Below are positions 19,630-27,084 of a DNA stretch of 64,000 nucleotides, piece after piece. Within the stretch, counting starts at the first letter, position 1. Each line of letters starts with the position of its first letter. The translations under genes were made by a program, and so were the position numbers. Source of the stretch: Methyloligella sp. GL2 (GTDB lineage: Bacteria > Pseudomonadota > Alphaproteobacteria > Rhizobiales > Methyloligellaceae); assembly GCF_013341275.1 (NCBI RefSeq), contig NZ_CP054476.1:1-64000 (forward strand), read 5' to 3'. Under the pieces are notes generated by a model. That model was given only the letters and a program-made list of their open reading frames with translations. It ran no database searches and was not told the origin of the DNA.

Positions 19630-20355
19630 TTAGGCTTTGGCGACGTCCAGCTCGGCAAGGAACGTCGAGAGCTCCAGCATGCTGTCGAGCACGAGATCGG
19701 CATGAGGCTCCAGATCCTCCCGCGGCGACGGGCCGGTGAGGACGCCGATGCGAAGACCGAAGCCGGCGCGGCGCCCCATCTCCAGATCGTGGACGGAATC
19801 GCCGATGATGGCGCAGGCCGAGGGCGGAGCGCCGATCGACTCGGCAAAAGCAAGGCCGACTGCGGGGTCCGGCTTGGCGCCATAACCGCTGTCGCAGGCG
19901 GCGAGAAACGGGAAGAAGTCGATCAGATCGCCGCAGCGGCCCATAGAGGCGTGCAAGCCGCCATGGGTGTCGTTGGTGGCGATGCCGAGCCGGTAGCCAG
20001 CCTCCTGCAGCACGACGATTTCCTCACGCACGCCTTCCATGATGACGGCGTATTTTCCGCCACCTTCGCGCAGATGTCTGGTGATCATCTCCCGCAAATC
20101 TTCCGGGGTTGCCTCCTGCATCACCTCGGTGAAGCAGGCGATCAGGTTTTCGATCCCCGCGCCCTGGAAGATCGAGCCGGAGGCAAAGGTCTCGGTCTCG
20201 GGGTCCAGTCCTCCGGCAAGCAGCAGCGCCTCGGTCACCGCCTCGTCGCCGCCGGCAGCTTCGGTGGCAAGGTCTCGGCAGATCGGGGTCCAGGTCTTGA
20301 AGAAATCGAGCAGCGTGCCGTCCTTGTCGAAAAGGAGGCCTTGAATTTCAGCCAT
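19630..20355 (-). CDS. HAD-superfamily phosphatase, phosphoglycolate-phosphatase-like
   Basis: A 241-residue haloacid-dehalogenase hydrolase. Motif I is LLFDKDGTLLDF at the N terminus (nucleophile Asp in DKDGT), motif II lies around IATNDTHGG, and motif IV is CAIIGDSVHDLEMGRRAG. The helical cap insert between motifs I and II fits the Gph/Cof-like type I cap. ATG 20355 was chosen because motif I must be near the N terminus; the longer frame upstream is non-coding. It lies 22 bp downstream of the ABC ATPase gene and is probably the last gene of the transporter operon. It may dephosphorylate a product of the kinase encoded upstream, which is inference. Confidence 0.85.
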   Translation of the reverse strand: MAEIQGLLFDKDGTLLDFFKTWTPICRDLATEAAGGDEAVTEALLLAGGLDPETETFASGSIFQGAGIENLIACFTEVMQEATPEDLREMITRHLREGGGKYAVIMEGVREEIVVLQEAGYRLGIATNDTHGGLHASMGRCGDLIDFFPFLAACDSGYGAKPDPAVGLAFAESIGAPPSACAIIGDSVHDLEMGRRAGFGLRIGVLTGPSPREDLEPHADLVLDSMLELSTFLAELDVAKA

Positions 20356-20377
20356 TGTCAGATTTTCCGTTGCTTGC

Positions 20378-21451
20378 TCAAGCCACGCGGACCCGGTTGC
20401 CGTCGGCATCGAAGGCAAGGATTTCGTCCGGGTTGAGATAGAGGGCGATCGGCACTCCCGGCTTGAGATCGCTCGCCCGTGGAGCGCGTACCACAAGGCG
20501 CGGCCCGGCGGTCTCGACCTCGAAGATGGTCTCGGCACCGAGCTGCTCGACCGCATCGACGGTGCCCTTGATCTCGATCGCCTTCGGCTTCTTGGCGAGG
20601 CTAAGATGTTCGGGCCGCATGCCGATGCAGGCGGACTGAATGCTGGCGCCCGGATGATCCTTGGGCAAAGGAAGCTTCAGCTTGCCCATGGTGATGGCGC
20701 CATCGGCATCGGTCTTATGAATGGGCACGACATTGATGCCGGGGCTGCCGATGAACTGGGCGACGAACTGGTTTGCCGGATCGTCGTAGACGTCGAGCGG
20801 CGTGCCGATCTGCTGGGCGATGCCGCCATTCATGATCACGATGCGGTCGGCCATGGTCATGGCCTCCATTTGATCGTGGGTGACGTAGATCATCGTCGCC
20901 TTCAGCTCGTTGTGCATCTGGATCAGCTCGCTGCGCATGGTGCTGCGCAGCTTGGCATCCAGATTTGACAGTGGTTCGTCAAACAGGAACACGGCGGGGT
21001 CGCGGATCATGGCGCGGCCCAAGGCGACGCGCTGGCGCTGACCGCCGGAAAGGGTGCGCGGGCGGGCATCGAGCATGCTGTCGAGACCGAGCGTCTTAGC
21101 GACGGATTTCACCCGGGTTTCGATCTCATCCTTCGGCATCTTCGCCAGGCGCAAAGCGAAGCTCATATTCTCCGCCACCGTCTTATGGGGATAGAGCGCA
21201 TAGGACTGGAACACCATGGCCACGTCGCGCTGACGCGAGGGAACGTCCGTCACCTCGCGATCGCCGATATAGATCTGGCCGTTGGTGGGGCTTTCGAGCC
21301 CGGCGAGCATGCGGAGCGTGGTGGTCTTGCCGCAGCCGGAGGGGCCGAGCAGAACGATGAACTCTCCGTCCTCCACGTCCAGCGAGAAATCCTCGACGAC
21401 GACCTTCTCTCCGAAACGCTTGTTGAGGTTCTCAAACCGCACGCTGCTCAT
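20378..21451 (-). CDS. ABC transporter ATPase, CUT1 (UgpC/MalK) type
   Basis: A 357-residue ATP-binding subunit of a sugar/glycerol-phosphate-type importer. It has Walker A GPSGCGKTTTLRMLAG, signature LSGGQRQRVALGRAM, Walker B VFLFDEPLSNLDA, the H-loop THDQMEAMT, and the C-terminal TOBE/OB region typical of MalK-like ATPases (from about 240). ATG 21451 overlaps the stop codon of the small 53-residue gene by 4 bp. It must serve the two permeases encoded at 25.3–27.1 kb, since this is the only CUT1 ATPase in the block. Confidence 0.95.
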   Translation of the reverse strand: MSSVRFENLNKRFGEKVVVEDFSLDVEDGEFIVLLGPSGCGKTTTLRMLAGLESPTNGQIYIGDREVTDVPSRQRDVAMVFQSYALYPHKTVAENMSFALRLAKMPKDEIETRVKSVAKTLGLDSMLDARPRTLSGGQRQRVALGRAMIRDPAVFLFDEPLSNLDAKLRSTMRSELIQMHNELKATMIYVTHDQMEAMTMADRIVIMNGGIAQQIGTPLDVYDDPANQFVAQFIGSPGINVVPIHKTDADGAITMGKLKLPLPKDHPGASIQSACIGMRPEHLSLAKKPKAIEIKGTVDAVEQLGAETIFEVETAGPRLVVRAPRASDLKPGVPIALYLNPDEILAFDADGNRVRVA

Positions 21452-21609
21452 GACATCAATCCCAGATAGACCAGCTCGAAGAGCAGGAAAATGACCACGC
21501 ACCAGAATGCCGCCTCGCCGGCTTCGAGCACGTCATACTTGCGGCTCCAGCCGGCAAGCGCGAATTGGAAGGGGGCCGCGATGGCGAGGACGATTAAATG
21601 ACCGATCAT
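21448..21609 (-). CDS. 53-residue two-segment membrane protein in the ABC operon
   Basis: A tiny gene that opens MIGHLIVLAIAAPFQFALAG and ends FELVYLGLMS. Two hydrophobic segments flank a short polar hairpin around WSRKYDVLEAGEA. Its ATG overlaps the stop codon of the 91-residue gene (ATGA), and its own stop overlaps the ATG of the ATPase gene (ATGA). These exact overlaps on both sides are the main evidence that it is translated. I recognise no family. A role as accessory subunit or stabiliser of the transporter is inference. Confidence 0.7.
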   Translation of the reverse strand: MIGHLIVLAIAAPFQFALAGWSRKYDVLEAGEAAFWCVVIFLLFELVYLGLMS

Positions 21610-21881
21610 TCGGACCTCCCGGCGACCCGCAGAATTGCCATCGTGAAGACCGTCGCCAGCAACGGACAGACAAGAGTGGCCGTGGTGCTGATCCAGATCG
21701 GCGCAACTTTGAGGCTCGCCAAAAGGCTGCAGCTGAGGATCAGCGTCAGACAGAAGAGGAGAGCCCAGATGGCTTCCCGGTAATAGCGGATTGCGGCACC
21801 GAGCCGGCCGGCGCGCGCCTCAGCGCGCACCGGCTCGGCCACGGTTCGTCCCGCGTTAGAGGGGCCGTCCGTTTCGGTCAC
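21606..21881 (-). CDS. 91-residue two-segment membrane protein in the ABC operon
   Basis: The protein has a polar N-terminal arm of about 35 residues (VTETDGPSNAG…), then two transmembrane segments, roughly AIWALLFCLTLILSCSLLAS and WISTTATLVCPLLATVFTMA. It starts with GTG overlapping the stop codon of the binding-protein gene (GTGA at 21878–21881) and ends overlapping the ATG of the 53-residue gene. No family is recognised. Some alphaproteobacterial glycerol-3-phosphate operons carry a small membrane gene (glpU) in a similar place, but the sequence here does not obviously match that family. Confidence 0.75.
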   Translation of the reverse strand: MTETDGPSNAGRTVAEPVRAEARAGRLGAAIRYYREAIWALLFCLTLILSCSLLASLKVAPIWISTTATLVCPLLATVFTMAILRVAGRSE

Positions 21882-23263
21882 GGATTGACGACCTCTTCGG
21901 CTTTCTCCTGGATGTCGGCCAGGGCCTCGTCCGGCTCCATCTGGTCGGCGCCGGCAGCGCTCAGGCCTTCCATGATGATCTGCTGAAGCTGGATCCATTC
22001 CGGCAGCGCCGGGCGGGGATAAAGCGCATCCTCGTCGAGCATCTTGCGGAAGATCAGCACTGCGCCGTTGTCGTCCCAATCGGGCATTGCCAGCACATCG
22101 GTGCGGAAGGTCGCGCAGCCGAACGCCTCACAGCGGGTCTGCACATCCTTGCTTGCAAGCCACTGGGCCAGCAGGAAGGCAGCTTGCTGCTTGTCCGATT
22201 TGGACGGGATCACGAAAGCATGACCCTCGGAGACGGTCTTGTGGGTGCCGGGATGCAGGAAGTAGCCGATCTTGCCGGCGACTTCCGGGCACTCCTTCGG
22301 ATCTTCGAAGAAGGCGGTGGAGTCGGCCCAGGAGGGAACCGAGAATAGCGTGCCGGAGCAGAAGCCGGAATACTCGTCGTCCCAGGTGTACTCCTTGTAG
22401 GAGGGGGGCGAGAATTTCCGCCAAGCGAGCATGGTGTCGAGGGCTTCCTTGGCTTCCTTGGTGTTGAAGCCGACCTTCTTGTCGGCAGAGACCATCTCGC
22501 CGCCCATGCCGAGCAGCATGCGCTCATAGTCGTAGACGACGGTCAGGTGGCGCTTGAAGGCGGCGGCCGTGCCGTAGACGTCGTGGTCGAGCTCGACACC
22601 GGCCAGGGTCTCGCCCTTCTTGCGTCCGAAGAACTCGGCCGCGTCGGTCCATTCCTTCCAGGTCGGCACGTCGATGACGAGATCACCGTTGAACGGAGTC
22701 TCGTAGCCGTATTTCTCCTTGAAGGCGGCCTGTTCTTTCGGGTCGGCGGCGATGTCCTTGCGGTAGATGCCGAAGGGCGGCAGGAAGCTATAGGGCATGC
22801 CGATCAGCTCGCCGTTATAGGTCATCTGCTCGACCAGGGCGGGCACAACATCGTCCAGCGAGAAGCTCGGATCGCGCAGCTTCTCGTCGTCCAGGAAGGT
22901 CTTCATGGGCACGGCGAACTTCTGCGCGCCCCAAGCGCCCGTGGAGAACGGGTTGATCTGCACCAGGTCGTAGATCTGCGTGCCGGTCAGGGCATCGGTC
23001 AGGATCTGCTGCTGGATCTGCGCGATATCGCCGGCCTCGACCTTCACGGTGATGCCGGTCTCCTTCTCGAATTCGGGGATCAGCTTCTGATAGGCAAGAC
23101 ACGGCGCATAGGCCTCGCAAGCCAACGTGATGGTGGTTCCGGAATAAGGTTCGGCGGCCTCTTTGAGAGACCAGGCATGGGCCGCTGATGGTAGGGCAGC
23201 AACCGCGAGCATCATCGGAGCTGCCAAGCTGCTCCTCAATGCACCCCAGAAATGCAAAGTCAT
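21878..23263 (-). CDS. ABC transporter extracellular solute-binding protein, family 1
   Basis: A 461-residue periplasmic binding protein of the CUT1 class. The signal peptide runs MTLHFWGALRSS…LPSAAHA, with cleavage near residue 33. The mature protein shows family-1 features such as LIPEFEKETGITVKVEAGD, YDLVQINPFSTGAWG and the C-terminal helical lobe around DKQQAAFLLAQWLAS. ATG 23263 is chosen because it starts the signal peptide. It lies 92 bp downstream of the kinase gene and begins the run binding protein–small protein–small protein–ATPase–phosphatase. The ligand is unknown; the neighbourhood suggests a methylated amine, polyol or phosphorylated polyol. Confidence 0.93.
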   Translation of the reverse strand: MTLHFWGALRSSLAAPMMLAVAALPSAAHAWSLKEAAEPYSGTTITLACEAYAPCLAYQKLIPEFEKETGITVKVEAGDIAQIQQQILTDALTGTQIYDLVQINPFSTGAWGAQKFAVPMKTFLDDEKLRDPSFSLDDVVPALVEQMTYNGELIGMPYSFLPPFGIYRKDIAADPKEQAAFKEKYGYETPFNGDLVIDVPTWKEWTDAAEFFGRKKGETLAGVELDHDVYGTAAAFKRHLTVVYDYERMLLGMGGEMVSADKKVGFNTKEAKEALDTMLAWRKFSPPSYKEYTWDDEYSGFCSGTLFSVPSWADSTAFFEDPKECPEVAGKIGYFLHPGTHKTVSEGHAFVIPSKSDKQQAAFLLAQWLASKDVQTRCEAFGCATFRTDVLAMPDWDDNGAVLIFRKMLDEDALYPRPALPEWIQLQQIIMEGLSAAGADQMEPDEALADIQEKAEEVVNP

Positions 23264-23355
23264 GGTTCTTCTTTCGTCCTCGTTTCTTTGCGCGGTTACT
23301 GACGCCCCCACGCACTCGTTACATCCGAAAAACCATCCTTGATTGTTTGGCGCGG

Positions 23356-24327
23356 CTATATTTGCCGCGCTCCTCCCACTTTCCCGTATTTTTGTTCGTG
23401 ATCGGACAGGATTTTTTCGAATCGCTCGTAATTGATGATCCCGTAGCCCTCGTAGCCGGCGGGCAGGTCGGGATGGAGTTCTTGCATCGAGGCCGCAACG
23501 ACCTCCTCGGGCACGTGGGAGACCAGCTCCTGCACTGGCGCCCAGATATATTCACGGAGCGCGGCGACCACGGCGAAGACCGAGAGCTCGTAGCGCAACC
23601 GGTCGTCGACCTCGCCGCAGCAAATCTCGATGGCGCGATCCCACTGCTCCAGCGGCACGTCGGCATTGTTGAGAAAGCTGGAGAGGTCGTTGAAGGGGTG
23701 GCCGATGCCGCCATGGTCCCAATCGACCAGCTTTAGCTCGTCCTCCGGGCCGCCGAGAAAATTCTGCGGCAGCGGATCGTTCTGGGTCAGCACCGGGGTG
23801 AACGGGCTGATCTCCTTTTCCAGCGTGTCGAGCAGCGCGTCGTAGCGGGGCAACTCGTCGATCACCCGGCTTTCCAGGCGGCGAAGCAGCGCGACATAGC
23901 CGCGGGTGTGCTGGAAGTAGCAGACGTAACGGATTGGCCCGCGGACCGCGCCGGTGCCTTGGTGCAGGCGGCGCAGCAAGCCGATCGCCCGTTCCATGTT
24001 CTTCGGCTCTGAGGCCGTCTCGGGCCGCAGTGTGCCGCCGGGAACGAAATCCATCACCGCCAGACGCGGCTCGATATAGCGGATCGCCGGCGCAACGCCG
24101 ATCTCGGCCGCCGCTCGCATCGCCGTCTGAATGAAGACGTCATACATGTCGTGATCGGGAAGATCGAAGCCGACCCGGGCGACATAGTTGGTGTCGCCGT
24201 CTTCAACCAGGAAAACCAGATTGGTGAGCCCGCCGGCCATCGGGCTGATCGCCGGTTCGCCGCTCCAAAGGGGAAGGCGCCCGATATAGGCCTTGATCGC
24301 GTCTATGGTCCAACCGGGTTCGATCAT
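23356..24327 (-). CDS. Choline/ethanolamine-kinase-like phosphotransferase
   Basis: A 323-residue APH-fold kinase. The N lobe has the glycine loop region MAGGLTNLVFLVEDG and a Lys/Arg-type ATP contact in YVARVGFD. The Brenner motif is TQNDPLPQNF (Asp184, Asn189), close to the HND-type motif of choline kinases but with Gln in place of His. The metal-binding VDWDHGG follows (Asp202/Asp204). Family members phosphorylate small hydroxylated compounds such as choline, ethanolamine, methylthioribose or aminoglycosides. Located between the DeoR gene and the transporter binding protein, it probably phosphorylates the imported substrate or its product; this is inference. Palindromic sites lie just upstream. 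Confidence 0.85.
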   Translation of the reverse strand: MIEPGWTIDAIKAYIGRLPLWSGEPAISPMAGGLTNLVFLVEDGDTNYVARVGFDLPDHDMYDVFIQTAMRAAAEIGVAPAIRYIEPRLAVMDFVPGGTLRPETASEPKNMERAIGLLRRLHQGTGAVRGPIRYVCYFQHTRGYVALLRRLESRVIDELPRYDALLDTLEKEISPFTPVLTQNDPLPQNFLGGPEDELKLVDWDHGGIGHPFNDLSSFLNNADVPLEQWDRAIEICCGEVDDRLRYELSVFAVVAALREYIWAPVQELVSHVPEEVVAASMQELHPDLPAGYEGYGIINYERFEKILSDHEQKYGKVGGARQI

Positions 24328-24366
24328 GCAGGCCAGCCGACTTCCTTATCGTTGGTAGAACCAATT

Positions 24367-24415
24367 TGGAACCTTCCACACTTTTGAGTGTGAATGCCAA
24401 CATTTATGTTGTCAA
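24367..24415. promoter_or_regulatory. Promoter/operator cluster before the kinase–transporter operon
   Basis: Several inverted repeats are packed upstream of the kinase start: TGGAACCTTCCA (24367–24378), CACACT–TTTG–AGTGTG (24377–24392) and AACATTTATGTT (24399–24410). On the minus strand a TTGACA (24410–24415) could be a -35. The block TTGGAACCTTCCACACTTT is nearly the same as the operator pair at 29513–29546, suggesting one shared regulator. Confidence 0.55.
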
Positions 24416-24470
24416 ATCCAAGTCTCATTGCGCGTGAACTTCCTCACCGCTCGCGTCATGGCGGCACCGG

Positions 24471-25295
24471 CTAAATCAGGGCTGCATATTGTGGGGTGGC
24501 GACCATCACCTCGATCGCGGCGGCATCGATCGCCTCGGCAAGCTCGCCTTCGGGCGCCTGATCGGTGATCAGAACGTCGAGATCCATCAGATCGCAGATC
24601 AGCTCGAGCCGCACATTGCCGAACTTGCTGTGATCGGCGAGCAGGACGGCCTTTTGCGATCGCTCGATCATCGTGCGGACGTTCCACGTGATGCTCGACA
24701 AGGATTCATAAGGCCCGTCCACTGTGAGACCGCTGGCGCCGATAAACACGGTATTGGCGCGGAATTTTTCGATAAATACACTGGTCTCGGGACCCGCCAC
24801 CGCAGCCTCGTTGGGCTCCAGATCGCCGGGGGTGAGGATCACCCGGATGGAGCTATTGGCGCCGAGTGCGGTGGCCGCGTTGAGGCTGGTGGTCAGCACG
24901 GTGAGGTTCGAGGCGGACTGGGCCAGGTGCTGAGCGAATTGCAGGGTGGAGACGCCCGAGGAGATGAACAGCACCTCTCCCGGCTTCACCAGGGTGACGG
25001 CGCGCTCGGCCATGGCATCGCGGGCCGGCGCGTTGTGCTGCAGGCGCTGGTTCAAGCTCGGATCGACGCCGAGCGGCACCAGGGCGGCACCGCCATAGGT
25101 GCGGTTGATCAATCCTTGGCGCCGCAGTTTTTCCAGATCCCGGCGGATGGTCTCGCCGCTGACCCCGAACTGCTCGGCAAGCGCGCTGAGGCGGATGGAG
25201 GAATTCACCCGCAGGATCGCCAGGATGCGGCGCAGCCTTTCGGCGCGGCTCAGCTTGCGGTCGGGTGCGGGTTCGCCGGATAAAAAATCGCTCAT
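24471..25295 (-). CDS. DeoR-family transcriptional regulator
   Basis: A 274-residue repressor of the DeoR/GlpR type. The N-terminal winged helix covers about residues 22–75 (LSALAEQFGVSGETIRRDLEKL), and the C-terminal sugar-phosphate-binding DeoRC domain covers about 95–250 (VLFISSGVSTLQFAQ, VFIGASGLTVDG, VLLADHSKFG). Proteins of this family usually respond to a phosphorylated sugar or polyol, which fits a kinase next door. Its ATG overlaps the stop of the upstream permease gene by 4 bp, so it is made from the transporter message. It is the prime candidate for the palindromic sites at 24.4 and 29.5 kb. Confidence 0.93.
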   Translation of the reverse strand: MSDFLSGEPAPDRKLSRAERLRRILAILRVNSSIRLSALAEQFGVSGETIRRDLEKLRRQGLINRTYGGAALVPLGVDPSLNQRLQHNAPARDAMAERAVTLVKPGEVLFISSGVSTLQFAQHLAQSASNLTVLTTSLNAATALGANSSIRVILTPGDLEPNEAAVAGPETSVFIEKFRANTVFIGASGLTVDGPYESLSSITWNVRTMIERSQKAVLLADHSKFGNVRLELICDLMDLDVLITDQAPEGELAEAIDAAAIEVMVATPQYAALI

Positions 25296-26131
25296 CCTTT
25301 AACGGCTCCGAATGTGAGGCCCTGAACCAGGTGCTTCTGCACGAAGAAGGTGAACACGATAACCGGAATCGACTGAAGGACCGAGGCGGCCGCGACCTGT
25401 CCCCACAAGGTGCTGGTCTGAGACACCAGGGTCGGGATCATCACCGTGATGGTGCGGTGCTCGCCTGAGGTGAGGATAAGGGCGAAGAGAAGCTCGTTCC
25501 AGGAGAACAGCAGGACGAAGATCATCACCGTGGCAAGGCCCGGCCAGGCCATGGGCAGGCTGATCCGGAAGAACACGCCGAACGGGGTGCAGCCGTCGAG
25601 TTCGGCCGCCTCCTCCACCTCGCGAGGCACGTCCTCGAAGAAGGAGCGCATCATCCAAACCACCAGCACCAGATTGAAGCTGGCATGGGCAATGACGATC
25701 GCCGCCATGCTGTTCAACAGGCCCATCCGGTAGAAGATCAAGTACATCGGCAAGGCATAGGCGACGGGCGAGCCGAGACGCGTGGACAAGATCCAGAAGA
25801 ACAGATGATGCTTCGCCGGCATGCGGAAGCGGGCAAACGCGTAAGCGGTCAGCGTGCCGATGGTGACGGCAAGGATGGTGCTGAAAGCGCCGACATAGAT
25901 GGAGTTCATCAGATATCCGCCGAAGCCCTTGTCTTCGAGGATGGTCTGATAATTCTCCCAGGTCGGGGAGAAGGTGAAGCTCGGCGGGTTGGCGAAGATC
26001 GCAGCGCGCGGCTTGAGGCTCGCCAGCAGCATCCAGATATAGGGCACCAGCGCAACAAGCAGCAAAAGCGCCAGGGGAACCGCCCAGGTAATGGCTTCGG
26101 CCGCGCGGCCTGCGGGGCTATGGCGTCTCAC
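25292..26131 (-). CDS. ABC transporter permease, CUT1 (UgpE/MalG) type
   Basis: A 279-residue inner membrane permease with six predicted segments and the cytoplasmic EAA loop EEAAELDGCTPFGVFFRISLP, which contacts the ATPase. The ending VQKHLVQGLTFGAVKG is typical for the MalG group. It overlaps the upstream permease gene by 4 bp and the DeoR gene by 4 bp, giving tight translational coupling of three genes. Confidence 0.95.
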   Translation of the reverse strand: MRRHSPAGRAAEAITWAVPLALLLLVALVPYIWMLLASLKPRAAIFANPPSFTFSPTWENYQTILEDKGFGGYLMNSIYVGAFSTILAVTIGTLTAYAFARFRMPAKHHLFFWILSTRLGSPVAYALPMYLIFYRMGLLNSMAAIVIAHASFNLVLVVWMMRSFFEDVPREVEEAAELDGCTPFGVFFRISLPMAWPGLATVMIFVLLFSWNELLFALILTSGEHRTITVMIPTLVSQTSTLWGQVAAASVLQSIPVIVFTFFVQKHLVQGLTFGAVKG

Positions 26132-27060
26132 GATGCGCTCCTCTGGTTGCGCGCCACGGCGGTATAGAACAGCGCCGCGGCGATGACCGCGAACAGCACC
26201 AGGACCTGACAGACCGCGGCGCCGTAACCGAGCTGCCAGGTGACGAATGTCGTCTTATGGGCGAACAGGGTGATCGACTCGGTGGCATCGGCGCCGGGCC
26301 CGCCGCCGGTCAGCACGTAGATGGTGTCGAAGATCTTGGAGGCGTCGATGCTGCGGAACAGCACCGCGACGATAATCAGCGGGCGAAGCAGCGGGATCTG
26401 AATATGGAACAGGATCTGCAGCGGCGAGGCGCCGTCCATCTGGGCGGCCTCGATGGGCTCCTTGGGCATGGCGCTGAGACCCGATAGCAGGATCAGCATC
26501 ATGAAGGGGGTCCATTCCCAGATGTCGATCACCATCAGCGTGGCCATGGCGGATATCTCGCCGGAGAACACCGAGCCCTCGGAGAGAAATCCGAGCTGGC
26601 GCAGGTAATAGGTGAACAGACCGAAGGTCGGCATCATCAGAAAGCGCCAGGTCATGGCGACCACCACAGGCGCGATCATGGTGGGGATCATCACCAAGGT
26701 GAGCACCAGACGCCGGCCGGGAAACGGATCGAGCAAATAGAGCGCGATCAGAAGGCCGAGGGCGAATTCGATCGGCACCACCACGAGCACGAACAGCGCG
26801 GTGCGTCCGAGCGAGCCCCAAAATTGCGGATCATCGCCGAGCAGCTTGCGGTAATTGTCCAGCCCGACGAAGCGGTTCTGGCTGCCGAAGGCGGTGAGGT
26901 TCCAGGCGGTCATGCTGTCGGCCAGCGCAAGGATGCCGGGGATGACCGAGGTCAGGATCAGGAACAGAAGAAGCGGGATGATGCAGAAGAGAATGAAATT
27001 CCGCTGCGTGAGGAAATCCGCGGCGGTGGAGCGCCATGAGGGATGTCCGATTTTCTGCAT
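26128..27060 (-). CDS. ABC transporter permease, CUT1 (UgpA/MalF) type
   Basis: A 310-residue inner membrane permease. The first segment (FILFCIIPLLLFLILTSVIP) lies near residue 25, and the EAA loop EAAQMDGASPLQILFHIQIP near 215. It partners with the MalG-type permease encoded immediately downstream. It begins 24 bp after the dehydrogenase gene ends, so dehydrogenase, both permeases and DeoR form one transcription unit. Confidence 0.95.
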   Translation of the reverse strand: MQKIGHPSWRSTAADFLTQRNFILFCIIPLLLFLILTSVIPGILALADSMTAWNLTAFGSQNRFVGLDNYRKLLGDDPQFWGSLGRTALFVLVVVPIEFALGLLIALYLLDPFPGRRLVLTLVMIPTMIAPVVVAMTWRFLMMPTFGLFTYYLRQLGFLSEGSVFSGEISAMATLMVIDIWEWTPFMMLILLSGLSAMPKEPIEAAQMDGASPLQILFHIQIPLLRPLIIVAVLFRSIDASKIFDTIYVLTGGGPGADATESITLFAHKTTFVTWQLGYGAAVCQVLVLFAVIAAALFYTAVARNQRSAS

Positions 27061-27084
27061 CTCTTCTGCTCCCCTCTTCGCCCC

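Noticed and set aside
20356..20556. N-terminal extension of the HAD phosphatase
   Set aside because: The extra 67 residues overlap the ABC ATPase gene and are Ser/Arg-rich; the catalytic DKDGT motif must be near the N terminus.
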